A DNA stretch of 29,611 bases from DASUBV01 sp035763085 (GTDB lineage: Bacteria; Actinomycetota; Actinomycetes; Streptosporangiales; Streptosporangiaceae): positions 1-29,611 of the forward strand of contig DASUBV010000193.1 in NCBI GenBank assembly GCA_035763085.1. Reading direction: 5' to 3'. Within the stretch, counting starts at the first letter, position 1. Each line of letters opens with the position of its first letter. Of this stretch, positions 1 through 8,141 are shown piece after piece. The translations under genes were made by a program, and so were the position numbers. The notes under the pieces were generated by a model. The model was not told the DNA's origin, searched no databases, and worked only from the letters and a program-made list of their open reading frames with translations.

Positions 1-2570
1 GCAGCAGGCAGGCGGCCTGGCGCTCGCGGGCAAGCAGCGCATCATAGGGGCGGGGCATCGCGAGCGAGGCCTCCGCCGACCGCCCGAACAGCGCCGCCGC
101 GCGCAGGTGCTCGCCGCCGGACTCGGCCAGCAGGGCCCGGCACAGCGCCAGCCCGGCGCGGGCGGCCGGGATGTCACGTCCGCGCAGGCCGCGGCCGAAG
201 GCTGCGGTCAGCCCGGCGGCCTCCGCCGCTCGCCCCGCCGCGGCCAGGGCAGCCACCCGGGCCGGGGCCAGTTCGGCCGCCCACAGCCAGATCCCCTTAC
301 CTGCCACCACCGCGACCGGCTCGTCGGTGAGGCGCAGCGCATCGGCCACCCGGCCGTCGCGCAGCGCCAGCCATGCCAGTGCCGTCGCTGGTCCCATCAC
401 GTAGGCGATCTCGCCCCGGCGCTTCCGCTCGGCCAGCACATGCCGGAGTCTGGCCTCTGCCCGCACGCTGGCCCCGGCCCACAGCCTCCAGCAGGCCCAT
501 CACCTGAACCGCCTCCAGCCGGACCGACGCCCCGTCCTGGCCGTCGGCCCGCGGCCGCACCCGGTCGGCCAGGCCGTCCCAGTTGCCGGTCGCCCAGTCC
601 AGGTGCGCCAGGTCCATCAAGATCACCTCGCGATACCGCGAGTACTGGTGCGCTTCAGCTACCCCCAGGGCGAATCCCAGAAGCCGCCGGGCCTGGTCAT
701 AACGACCCCACATGATCGCCAGATCGCCAGCATTCAGGTGGGTCATCGCGACGTTCCGCCGCTGGGTCCCGGCCGCCCCGTCGGTCGGCAACCTGGCTGC
801 CTCGGCCCAGCCCTCCTCCTCCCCGAGCAGCAGCAGCGCGGTCACCCGGTCCCCCAGCACGCGCTGCCGGTCCGCCGGCTCCAGAGCAGAGGTCACGGCT
901 GCCGCCTTCCGCAGCCAGCGGGTGTAGACCCGGGCCGGGGAACTGGTGTCATGCGCCGAGCCGAGCATGGTCATGGCTCGTACGGCGATCACCGGGTAAT
1001 CCGCCAGAAGCGGGACCGCCCGCTGCACCTCGGCCCGTGCCCCGTCATGGTTGTCCATCATCTGCAGGATGCGGCCGATCTGGAACCGGACCAGCCCTTC
1101 ATCGCCCGCGGTAACGGTCCCGGCGGATATGGCGCCGCGCAGCGCGGACACCAGATTCTCGACGTAGCGGGCGGGGTTGGGCATCGCCGCGAACGCCATC
1201 TTGTCCAGCAAACGAGTGGCTGCGCGGCCGGTCAGGCCGGCCTGGCCGATCAGATCGCAGAGCAGCACCGACGCGGTGGCCTCATCACCTGAGGAGATCG
1301 CCAGCTCGGCGGACTCCTCGCCGTAACGGCGCCACTTGGCGATCTCCCCGGCCTCCCGGAAATGCCGCACCAGATCCGCCACCGGCCGCGGCGATACCGC
1401 CTCGAGAACCTGCGCGGCCTTCAGGTGCAGCAACTGCCGATCAGAACCCGGAATGGTGTCATGCACGGCGCGTGCGGCTAGCGCGTGCCGGAACGACACC
1501 AGCCCGCGGCCATCCTCAGCCAGGAGCCCCGAGGCGGCCGCCGTCGCCAGACCCGCACGCGCCCGGCCCGGAGACAGACCGCTCACCGTGGCCAGAGTGT
1601 CCGGGCTCGCGGGCTCGGCGATGATCGCTGCGGCCCGCAGCAGCGCCTGCGCGGATGCGCTCAGCCGTCCGGTGCGCTCCAGCACCGAGTCTCGGATGGT
1701 CGGCGGGACGTCGATATCAGTCAGGCGGCGCCGCACCCACTCCCCGCCCCGGAAGACCAGGTCGTCCCGCTCGCACATCATGCGCACCGACTCTTCGACC
1801 GCCAGCGGGACGCCCTCGGCGTGGTCGTGAACGAACTTCGCGAACTGCGCCGATACGGCCTGGCCGGCCAGCATCGACGACACCAGTTCCGCGGTCGCTG
1901 TCACATCGAGCGGGGCCAGCGCGAGCCGGACTCTCCTGGAGGCCATGCCGGGGTGCGTCGTCAGACGAGACAGCAGAGACCGGGCCGGCACGTCCTCCTG
2001 GCGGTAGGTCACTACCAGGCTGACCTGCTGCGGCTGCCGCTTAGCCAGGTAGAGCAGGAACTCGATGGTGGCATCGTCGGCCAGGTGGAGGTCCTCGGCC
2101 AGCATCAGCCGCAGGCCAACCCGGTCCAGCAGCTCGGCCAGGGCAGCGAAGACCCGGTCTCGCGCCGCGGATGCGTCCTCGGCCGGCTCCAGCGGCGGCG
2201 GCAGGCCCGCTGCCCACTCGGGAAACAGCGGGCGCAGCGCTCCGGCAAGCGCGCTCGTCCCCAGCGCCGCCGCATCGTAGATTCGCTGCCGCAGCGCGTC
2301 CGCCACCGGCCCGAGAGTGTGCGGCTGCCGGAACGGCGGGCACCTCACCAGCAGGGCCGGAAGGCGAGACCCAGCCGGGGCGGCAAGAAGTTCCTGAACC
2401 AGCCGGCTCTTCCCGATTCCGGCCTCACCCTCGACCAGCACCACGGATGGCGGGCCGGCTAGCGCCTGCTTCAGCGCGGTCAGTTCGCGCTCCCGGCCGA
2501 CAAACGCGGGCGAGCCGACAACCGCTGACGGCGGCGGCTGGCCACGCTGCGCGGCCGTGCGGCGCTGCAA
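1..2570 (-). CDS. LuxR/MalT-type AAA ATPase transcriptional regulator, partial, with apparent frameshift
   Basis: This is a large signal-transduction ATPase of the LuxR/MalT (STAND-like) type. The N-terminus has FVGRERELTAL followed by a Walker A GEAGIGKS (about residues 48-55) and a Walker B-like stretch LRLMLAEDLHLADD (about 152-165). A helical, TPR-like region rich in Ala and Leu follows. The start is TTG at 2570, with GGAG eight bases upstream and an in-frame TAG just before it, so no upstream start exists. The natural frame breaks between about 482 and 469 (a G/C run). After that, sensible helical-repeat sequence (ASVRAEARLRHVLAERK...) continues in another frame, open to base 1. The usual C-terminal LuxR HTH would lie beyond the window. 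The frame break may be a sequencing error or a real inactivation. The family is clear; the target and ligand are unknown. Confidence 0.85.
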
Positions 2571-2671
2571 CGAGAGGTCTCCGGTCCTTCGCTATAACTG
2601 CTACCAACTATCGGTATCTTGACCTATTGCGTCGCTTTCGTCACGGAAAATCCGGCAGGCGGGTCTGAGCG

Positions 2672-2893
2672 GCCGACCACATCGACGCTTAGGTCCGCGC
2701 CATCCTGACCCGCGAGTTCCTGCACGAGCAGCGGTCCGGGTGGATGCGGCGGGTCAGCCTGCCGGGCGTGATTCCCGACGCCGGCGCAGTCGGCGGACTA
2801 CGACGCGGTCCTGGATGTGCGCGCCGCACTCGCGGCCCTGGCGCCGCGGCAGCGGGCCGCGCTGGTACTGCGGTTCGCCTGGCTGGCCCGGCT
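2672..2893 (+). pseudogene. Decayed SigE-family ECF sigma factor remnant
   Basis: The translation from 2672 reads ADHIDA-stop-VRAILTREFLHEQ, then WMRRVSLPG. After a frame change around 2780-2800 it continues DYDAVLDVRAALAALAPRQRAALVLRFAWLA. This matches the order found in SigE-type (SigE70) actinobacterial ECF factors: the end of the region 2 module (AYVRRIL...), then the region 4 module (ALAALPPRQRAVLVLRY). The tyrosine of the AYVR motif is replaced by a TAG stop (2690-2692). Region 2 proper and the end of region 4 are missing, and no start is visible. I read it as a dead gene fragment lying just upstream of, and partly sharing DNA with, the promoter of the next sigma factor. The motif match is from memory of the family; no search was run. 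Confidence 0.7.
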
Positions 2894-2894
2894 G

Positions 2895-2921
2895 TGTCAC
2901 ATTCCCGCGGTCACGACGGTC
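2895..2921 (+). promoter_or_regulatory. Candidate ECF41-type autoregulatory promoter
   Basis: TGTCACA (2895-2901) is followed after 16 bases by GGTC (2918-2921), about 35 bases before the sigma gene. ECF41 factors are described as recognising TGTCACA with a CGTC -10 element and as commonly controlling their own gene. The -35 matches exactly and the -10 differs at one base. A transcript would begin near 2926-2930, leaving a short leader. Confidence 0.45.
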
Positions 2922-2955
2922 ACTGATATGACAATGACCCGGCGGGATTGTGACG

Positions 2956-3756
2956 ATGAGCGACCACGAGGAACTGGCACGGCAGTTCGAGCACAACCGC
3001 GCGCACCTGCACGCGGTGGCCTACCGGATGCGCGGAACGCCGGCCGAGGCAGACGACGCGGTCCAGGAGGCGTGGCTGCGGCTCAGCCGGTACGGGGCCG
3101 ACGAGGTGCACAACCTGGGCGGCTGGCTCACCACGATGGTCGCCCGGGTCTGCCTGGACATGCTGCGGCTGCGGGCGTCCCGGCGCGAGGATCCACTGGG
3201 CGAGGACCCGGGCGGGATGCCGGTGCACCCGGCCAGCGAGGCGGCGGTGCACCCGGCGGTCCCGGCCGACCCGGAATCGGAGGCGGTGCTCGCCGACTCG
3301 GTGGGCGCGGCGCTGGTGATCGTGCTGGACACGCTGACACCCGCCGAGCGGCTCGCGTTCGTGCTGCACAACATGTTCGCCGTGCCGTTCAGCGAGATCG
3401 CCCCGGTCGTGGACTGCTCCCCCGCCGCGGCTCGCCAGCTGGCCAGCCGGGCACGCCGCCGGGTCCGCGGCGCGCAGACAGAATCCGGGGCGGACGCCGG
3501 GCGGCAGCGGACGGTGGTCGAGGCCTTCCTGGCCGCCGCGCGCGGCGGGGACTTCGCTGCGCTGCTGGAGCAGGGCCGGGCCAGGGGCGCGCGGCCCGCG
3601 CTGGTGGACGGGCTCGCGGGCGCGGTATGGGCGCCGGGCGGCCGGCCGCGCGTGGTGTTCAGCTACACGGTGGCCGCCGGCAAGATCACCGCGATCGAGG
3701 TCGCCGCCGACGCCGACCTGGTGCGCGAGATGGACCTGGAGTTCCTCGGCGACTGA
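2956..3756 (+). CDS. ECF41/SigJ-like RNA polymerase sigma factor with shortened SnoaL-like domain
   Basis: This is an extracytoplasmic-function sigma factor of the ECF41 group. Region 2 is at about residues 8-75 (FEHNRAHLHAVAYRMRGTPAEADDAVQEAWLRL, then NLGGWLTTMVARVCLDMLR). Region 4 is at about 115-170 (LDTLTPAERLAFVLHNMFAVPFSEIAPVV, then AARQLASRARRRV). It is followed by the fused NTF2/SnoaL-like domain that normally autoregulates these factors. That domain is short here. After VVEAFLAAARGGDFAALLE it jumps straight to ARPALVDGLAGAVW, skipping roughly 40 residues that normally carry the conserved DGGGK-type segment. I chose ATG 2956, with GGGA eight bases upstream, over an in-frame GTG at 2950 whose spacing is poor. 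The gene is convergent with cobIJ, 21 bases away. The enzyme genes often adjacent to ECF41 factors are absent. Confidence 0.88.
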   Translation: MSDHEELARQFEHNRAHLHAVAYRMRGTPAEADDAVQEAWLRLSRYGADEVHNLGGWLTTMVARVCLDMLRLRASRREDPLGEDPGGMPVHPASEAAVHPAVPADPESEAVLADSVGAALVIVLDTLTPAERLAFVLHNMFAVPFSEIAPVVDCSPAAARQLASRARRRVRGAQTESGADAGRQRTVVEAFLAAARGGDFAALLEQGRARGARPALVDGLAGAVWAPGGRPRVVFSYTVAAGKITAIEVAADADLVREMDLEFLGD

Positions 3757-3777
3757 CCGGGACATGGGTGTGGCGGC

Positions 3778-5526
3778 TCAGGGCTGCCCAGGGGCCTGGC
3801 CGCGCGGCCGGGCGGAGGCGGCGCTGGCCGCCGCGCCCTCCTCGCCGTAGTGGCGCGGGGTGAACACGACCGGGCCGCCGCGCCGGTGGTGCACCCGGGT
3901 CTGGCTGGAACCGACGATGACCAGGGTGGACATGTCCACGTCGGCGGGATCGAGCGTGCCCAGGCTGGTCACGGTCAGCCGCTCGCCGTCCCGCCCGACG
4001 CCGCGGCCGAGCACGACCGGGGTTTCCGGGTCGCGGTAGCGCAGCAGCAGGTCGCGCACCGCGGCGAGCTGCCAGGTCCGGCCGCGCGAGGACGGGTTAT
4101 AGAACGCCATCGCCAGGTCGGCGGCCGCGGCCTTCTCGATCCGGTCGGTGATGGTCTCCCAGGGCTTGAGCCGGTCCGACAGGCTGATCACGCAGTAGTC
4201 GTGCCCCAGCGGCGCCCCGGCCCGCGCGGCCACGGCCTGGGCGGCGGTCACGCCGGGCAGCACCTCGACCGGCACGTCGGGCCAGCGGTCCGGCTCGGCG
4301 GCGACCTGCTCGATGACGGCCGAGGCCATGGCGAACACGCCGGGGTCGCCGGAGGAGATGACCGCGACCTGGGCGCCGCCGGCGGCCAGGTCGAGGGCGA
4401 GCGCGGCCCGCCGGGCCTCGACGGTGTTGCCGGAGGCGTGCCGTCGCTGGCCCGCCCGCTCCGGGATGCGAGTGAGGTAGGGCCGGTAACCGACCAGGTC
4501 GGTGGCTCCGGCCACGGCTGCCTCCGCCTCGGGCGTGAGCCAGCCAGGGTCGCCGGGCCCGAGCCCGACGACCACAACACGGCCGGTGCCCCGCGATGCG
4601 GCCGGACCAGCGCCGCAGCCGGTGACCGCTTCCTGCGCAGCGCCGGCGGTCTGCGCAGCGCGTGCCGGATCCTCCGAGCCAGGCCCGCCTGCCGCTTGCG
4701 GCGCGGCCGTCGCTTGCCTCACGGCGCCGGAGTCACCGCGACTCGCGCCGGCCGTGGCCCGCTGGCCGCGGCCGGGCACCAGGGCCAGCGACATGTACGG
4801 CACGCTGGCCGGATCGACATCGGCCAGCGCCTCGACCCGCTGCGCGCCGGTCCCGGCCCGCTCGACGTAACGGGCCCGGTGCAGCAGGCCGGTGTCGGCC
4901 AGGGCGGCCCGCACCCGGTCGAAGGTGCGGCCGAGCTTGAACACCGCGACGGCGTCGGCGCGCGCCATCCGGGCGCGCAGCTCGTCGTCGGCCAGGGTGC
5001 CGGGCAGCACGGTCAGGGTCTCGTCGTGCTGGACCAGCGGAACCCCGACGGCGGCCGCGGCGGCCGAGACCGAGGAGATGCCCGGCACCACGGTGGCGCT
5101 GAACCGGCCGCTCAGCCGGGTATGCAGGTGCTGGTAAGAGCCGTAGAAGGCGGGATCGCCCTCGCACAGGACCACCACGTTGCGGCCCCGGTCCAGGTGA
5201 GCCGCGAGCCGCTCGGTGGCCTCGGCGTAGAAGTCGGCCAGCGCCCCGGCGTAGCCACCGGGATGGCTGGTGCCCTCGGTGGTGACGGGATAGGTGAGGA
5301 TCTCCTCGATCACCCCGGACGGCAGGTACGGGGCGGCGGCCGCGCGGGCGATGCTGTTGCCGTGCCGGGCGCAGTGGTAGGCAACGACGTCGGCGGCCGC
5401 GATGGCCTTGATGGCGCGCACCGTGAGCAGGTCGGGGTCGCCGGGCCCGACGCCGACGCCGGTCAGCCGGCCGGGAGCTGGTGCCTGGCCAGCGGCAGGG
5501 CCGGAGCCAGCCGCGGGGGCGGTCAC
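3778..5526 (-). CDS. cobIJ: Bifunctional precorrin-2 C20-methyltransferase / precorrin-3B C17-methyltransferase (CobI-CobJ fusion)
   Basis: This is a cytosolic SAM-dependent corrin methyltransferase pair in one chain (582 aa). The CobI half begins at about residue 21 with LTGVGVGPGDPDLLTVRAI and has CEGDPAFYGSYQHLHTRL and PGISSVSAAAA. The CobJ half (about 315-560) has VVVGLGPGDPGWLTPEA, SSGDPGVFAMASAV, ISLSDRLKPWETI and FYNPSSRGR. An Ala/Gly/Gln-rich linker of about 55 residues joins them. CobI makes precorrin-3A; CobJ contracts the ring to precorrin-4. The start is GTG at 5526, overlapping the cobH stop as GTGA, so translation is probably coupled. The reading frame is open further upstream, but that sequence lies inside cobH and resembles nothing. 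It is the last gene of the leftward cobG-cobH-cobIJ operon. The fusion is the same arrangement as in mycobacteria. Confidence 0.93.
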   Translation of the reverse strand: MTAPAAGSGPAAGQAPAPGRLTGVGVGPGDPDLLTVRAIKAIAAADVVAYHCARHGNSIARAAAAPYLPSGVIEEILTYPVTTEGTSHPGGYAGALADFYAEATERLAAHLDRGRNVVVLCEGDPAFYGSYQHLHTRLSGRFSATVVPGISSVSAAAAAVGVPLVQHDETLTVLPGTLADDELRARMARADAVAVFKLGRTFDRVRAALADTGLLHRARYVERAGTGAQRVEALADVDPASVPYMSLALVPGRGQRATAGASRGDSGAVRQATAAPQAAGGPGSEDPARAAQTAGAAQEAVTGCGAGPAASRGTGRVVVVGLGPGDPGWLTPEAEAAVAGATDLVGYRPYLTRIPERAGQRRHASGNTVEARRAALALDLAAGGAQVAVISSGDPGVFAMASAVIEQVAAEPDRWPDVPVEVLPGVTAAQAVAARAGAPLGHDYCVISLSDRLKPWETITDRIEKAAAADLAMAFYNPSSRGRTWQLAAVRDLLLRYRDPETPVVLGRGVGRDGERLTVTSLGTLDPADVDMSTLVIVGSSQTRVHHRRGGPVVFTPRHYGEEGAAASAASARPRGQAPGQP

Positions 5527-6278
5527 TCTGGGTCCGCGGCGAGCGCGTTGACGGCGGCCGATGCCATGGCCGAGCCGCCGCGGCGGCCGTGCACCACCAG
5601 GTACGGCAGCGCGCTGGCGGCCAGGGCGGCCTTGGACTCGGCGGCGCCGATGAAGCCCACGGGCACGCCCACGACCGCAGCCGGGCACGGCGCGCCGGCT
5701 GCCACCAGCTCCAGCAGCCGGAACAGGGCGGTCGGCGCGTTGCCGACCGCGACCACCGCGCCGTCCAGGTGCTCGCGCCACAGCTCGACGGCGGCCGCGG
5801 ACCGGGTGGTTCCCAGCTCGGCAGCCAGCTCCGGGACGCGCGGGTCTGACAGCGTGCACACGACCGGGTTGCTGGCGGGCAGCCGTTTCCGGGTGATGCC
5901 CGCCGCGACCATCGCCGAGTCGCACAGCACGGTCCCGCCCGCCGCCAGCGCGGCCCGCCCCGCCGCGCCCACGCCGGGCGACCAGGCCAGGTCGGCGGGC
6001 AGGTCGGTCATGCCGCAGGCGTGAATCATCCGGACGACGACGTGCTCCAGGTCGCCGGGCACGGCCGACAGGTCAGCCTCGGCCCGGATCATCGCGAACG
6101 ACCGGCGGTAGATCTCCGCGCCGTCCCGCTCGTAGCTCACGCTGGGGCCGCCCTCCGGGGCCGGCCTCGCCGCCGCGGAACCTGCTGGCGCAGGGCCGGC
6201 CGGCGCAGAGCCGGCAGGCACACGGCCGGCCGGGCTGGAAGTACCGGCCGGGCTGGAAGTAACGGTGCTGTGGTTCAT
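5523..6278 (-). CDS. cobH: Precorrin-8X methylmutase CobH, with repeat-bearing N-terminal extension
   Basis: CobH moves the C11 methyl group to C12, converting precorrin-8X to hydrogenobyrinate. The core begins VSYERDGAEIYRRSFAMIRAEADL and carries VVRMIHACGMTD, whose histidine is the catalytic residue of the family. It then has SNPVVCTL, VAVGNAPTALFRLLE and VVGVPVGFIGAAESK, and ends near HGRRGGSAMASAAVNAL. With ATG 6278 (ATGA overlap with cobG) the protein is 251 aa, about 45 longer than usual. The extension is a run of PAG-type repeats. An alternative GTG at 6140, with GGAGG ten bases upstream, gives 205 aa, the normal family length. The repeat units are multiples of three bases and contain no stops, which slightly favours the long form. 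Identity is certain; the start is not. Confidence 0.9.
   Translation of the reverse strand: MNHSTVTSSPAGTSSPAGRVPAGSAPAGPAPAGSAAARPAPEGGPSVSYERDGAEIYRRSFAMIRAEADLSAVPGDLEHVVVRMIHACGMTDLPADLAWSPGVGAAGRAALAAGGTVLCDSAMVAAGITRKRLPASNPVVCTLSDPRVPELAAELGTTRSAAAVELWREHLDGAVVAVGNAPTALFRLLELVAAGAPCPAAVVGVPVGFIGAAESKAALAASALPYLVVHGRRGGSAMASAAVNALAADPE
6190..6263. repeat. Short in-frame tandem repeats at the 5' end of cobH
   Basis: Three degenerate 15-bp units start at 6190, 6205 and 6220, based on a GCCGGCMGG core. An 18-bp unit CTGGAAGTACCGGCCGGG follows at 6235, with a partial second copy at 6253. All units are multiples of three bases. On the minus strand they encode PAG-containing repeats ahead of the CobH core. 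Confidence 0.7.
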
Positions 6279-7522
6279 CGCGGCACCAGCATCTCGCAGG
6301 ACACCGGCTCGGCGTCGCCCGGGACAAGGTAGCGGCCGGAGTCGACCGCAATGACCGGCTCGGCGTCTGGCGGCAGGCCGCAGGTCCGGCCGCAGCCCGC
6401 CCAGTGCGGGCGCGGATGGCCGGGGATCGGCGCGGCGACAGCCCGCACGTCGGCCAGCGACCGGCTGCAGGCTGCGCCGCTGCACGCGGTGACGTCGGCC
6501 AGCTGATGGTCGCCGGACACGATGAGGCCGGCCCCGCCCAGCCGGGCCAGGACCTCGGCCAGACGGGACGTCGCCGGCTCACCTGCGGCCGGCCCGGGCC
6601 CGGGCGTGACCGGCTGGGCGGGCGTGGCCGGCTGGGCGGGCGCCGGCACCTCGACGGGGATGACGAGCCGGCCGGCGATGCCGATCCTGATGACCTCGCG
6701 GGCGGCGAGCACGTTCGCGGTGAGCTCGATCTGACGGCTGGTCAGGCGAGCCAGCGGGGCGGCGAGCACCGTCGTAATGAGTTCTGCTGGCGCGCCGCCG
6801 GACCGGGGATCGCGTTCGGCAACGCCCAGCCGGAGCCGGGCGTCGGTGCCGCTCACCGGGGCGCCCAGGGTGCCGCCGATGGCCGCGGCGACCGCCTGGC
6901 CGCCGTCACCGAGGTCCGCCACGCGGCTGGCGGTGCTGCCCACGCCGGCCGTGATGGCGGCGCGCGCGGCAGTCGCCGCGGCCGCCACGGCCGCCCGGAC
7001 CCGGACGTGGACACCGGTCCGGCGGCCGGCCACGACGACCTCGACGCCCTCGCCGGCCCGGCGCAGCCCGACGTCGCACCCGGCCAGCCCGGATCCGCCG
7101 GTCCCGTCATCGACGGAGAACAGGAACCGGCCCGGCAGCGCGGCCAGGCCCGGGTCAGCCAGCAGGACGGCATCGAGGCGGCGGACCAGCGCGCGCAGCG
7201 GCGGGCGGCCGCCCAGGCCGGCTAGCGGGCTGGCCATGATGTTGCGGGCCCGGTCATGCGCGGCTGAGGGCAGCAGGCCGGCGGCCGCGGCGCGGTTAGC
7301 CAGCTCGCCGGCGGCCTCGTCGCGGATGCCGCGCAGCTGGACATTGCCGCGGGAGGTCAGGTCGAGCTGCCCGTCGCCCAGATCACGGGCCAGCCGGGCC
7401 AGCGCCTGCCAGCGCGGCCCGGTCACGTACCCGCCGGGCAGCCGGATGCGGGCGACTCCGCCGTCGCGGGCCGGGTGCAGGGTCACCAGGCCGGGACAGG
7501 CATCACGAGCCGACGAGCTCAA
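6275..7522 (-). CDS. cobG: Precorrin-3B synthase CobG (O2-dependent, Fe-S protein)
   Basis: CobG is the monooxygenase that hydroxylates precorrin-3A and forms the gamma-lactone before ring contraction, a hallmark of the aerobic cobalamin pathway. The protein has the nitrite/sulfite reductase-like fold. It starts SSSARDACPGLVTLHPARDGG, has LDLTSRGNVQLRGI, and has the C-terminal cluster ligands in ACSGAACSRSLADV and HWAGCGRTCGLP. I start it at TTG 7522 (415 aa), because AGGAGG lies four bases upstream and family proteins begin at about this point. A longer GTG-initiated frame from 7690 would have to be translated through the riboswitch and has no ribosome-binding site. The stop overlaps the cobH ATG (ATGA). 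It is the first gene of the leftward operon, so it is probably repressed by adenosylcobalamin. Confidence 0.92.
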   Translation of the reverse strand: MSSSARDACPGLVTLHPARDGGVARIRLPGGYVTGPRWQALARLARDLGDGQLDLTSRGNVQLRGIRDEAAGELANRAAAAGLLPSAAHDRARNIMASPLAGLGGRPPLRALVRRLDAVLLADPGLAALPGRFLFSVDDGTGGSGLAGCDVGLRRAGEGVEVVVAGRRTGVHVRVRAAVAAAATAARAAITAGVGSTASRVADLGDGGQAVAAAIGGTLGAPVSGTDARLRLGVAERDPRSGGAPAELITTVLAAPLARLTSRQIELTANVLAAREVIRIGIAGRLVIPVEVPAPAQPATPAQPVTPGPGPAAGEPATSRLAEVLARLGGAGLIVSGDHQLADVTACSGAACSRSLADVRAVAAPIPGHPRPHWAGCGRTCGLPPDAEPVIAVDSGRYLVPGDAEPVSCEMLVPR

Positions 7523-7526
7523 GAAA

Positions 7527-7550
7527 CCTCCTGCGGGATCAGGCGTCCCG
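7527..7550 (-). promoter_or_regulatory. Shine-Dalgarno of cobG with adjacent hairpin (possible expression platform)
   Basis: Read on the minus strand, CGGGA (7550-7546) and TCCCG (7538-7534) form a 5-bp stem. The AGGAGG ribosome-binding site (7532-7527) follows at once, four bases ahead of the TTG start. The riboswitch aptamer ends only about a dozen bases upstream. This geometry suggests control of translation initiation; the exact switching partner is not resolved. Confidence 0.5.
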
Positions 7551-7562
7551 ATCGGATATCCC

Positions 7563-7736
7563 TGACGGCGGCGGGCCTGGCTCTCCCGCAGGCGCGAGCG
7601 GGCCGGCTGGGCGCCGCCGTCTGTCACCCGCAGGGCGCGGGCGGACTGGCCGGGCGCCGCCGTCCGAACTGGGCGGTTTCGCGGGCACACAGTGGCGCGA
7701 CCGCGCCGGGATCACTCTGGCTTCGCGCCGCCGTCA
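7563..7736 (-). promoter_or_regulatory. Cobalamin riboswitch upstream of cobG
   Basis: The minus strand carries the conserved cobalamin-aptamer core GCCAGAGTGATCCC and GGTCGCGCCACTGTG (between 7722 and 7687). Further downstream is a B12-box-like GGGAGAGCCAGGCC (7587-7574). Immediately outside these, TGACGGCGGCG (7736-7726) and CGCCGCCGTCA (7573-7563) are perfectly complementary over 11 bp and close the element. The region ends about 30 bases before the cobG ribosome-binding site. Binding of adenosylcobalamin is known to shut such leaders off. Recognition is by motif only, without a covariance-model score. Confidence 0.83.
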
Positions 7737-7746
7737 TGCCCGATCG

Positions 7747-7776
7747 AGCGTATGGGGGCTGGCAAATACCCGTCAA
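7747..7776 (-). promoter_or_regulatory. Candidate housekeeping promoter of the cobG-cobH-cobIJ operon
   Basis: On the minus strand, TTGACG (7776-7771) and TACGCT (7752-7747) are separated by 18 bases. Initiation about seven bases downstream would fall at roughly 7740, just before the riboswitch closing stem at 7736. That agreement supports the call. Confidence 0.55.
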
Positions 7777-7945
7777 CGCGGTTCCTGCCTGGGTGAATGC
7801 GCCTGCGACGTACCGGGCGGCACCGCGGTGAGGACGGCACCGCGGCGGGCGGCGGCGCGCCGAGAGCCGTGGCTCCGCGGCGCTGAGGGCCGGAGCGCCG
7901 CCGCCGTGAGGATCAGGCCGGCACCGGCGCGACGTGCCAGGCGAC

Positions 7946-7974
7946 TTGACTGGCTGGCCGGCGTAGGCGAGAGT
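7946..7974 (+). promoter_or_regulatory. Candidate housekeeping promoter of the cobN operon
   Basis: TTGACT (7946-7951) is followed after 17 bases by GAGAGT (7969-7974), a weak -10. Predicted initiation near 7981 lies directly before the first arm of the riboswitch stem at 7983, as on the opposite strand. I see no gene or other clear signal between the two divergent promoters (7777-7945). Confidence 0.42.
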
Positions 7975-7982
7975 CAGCAGCA

Positions 7983-8131
7983 CACGACGGCGAGCGAGGA
8001 AGACCGGTGTGATTCCGGCGCGGTCCCGCCACTGTCACCGGGGAGCAGACCCCGCCATGGTCACGGCCCGGCACGGGCGGGAAGACCGGGGCGCGCGATG
8101 ATCCGGGAGCCAGGAGACTCGGGCTGTCGTG
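7983..8131 (+). promoter_or_regulatory. Cobalamin riboswitch upstream of cobN
   Basis: The conserved aptamer segments are present in order: GAGGAAGACCGGTGTGATTCC (starting at 7995), then CGGTCCCGCCACTGTCACC, and the B12-box-like GGGAGCCAGGAGACTC (8105-8120). A closing stem pairs CACGACGGC (7983-7991) with GCTGTCGTG (8123-8131), nine pairs including one G-U. The element sits about 40 bases before the GTG of cobN. It is the clearer of the two riboswitches in this divergent region and should repress the rightward operon when adenosylcobalamin is plentiful. Confidence 0.92.
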
Positions 8132-8141
8132 ACCCGACGAC

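Noticed and set aside
2585..2615. TACC/GGTA inverted repeat upstream of the LuxR-type gene as an operator
   Set aside because: The arms are only four bases, and no promoter could be placed convincingly around it.
5527..5925. N-terminal extension of CobIJ upstream of GTG 5526
   Set aside because: It would be translated out of frame through cobH and is Arg/Gly/Pro-rich. The GTG overlapping the cobH stop gives the family's normal N-terminus.
3850..6024. Long plus-strand open frame (724 codons) opposite cobIJ and cobH
   Set aside because: It is a GC-driven antisense frame rich in Gly/Arg/Pro/His with no recognisable motif, while the minus strand encodes full-length CobIJ and CobH.
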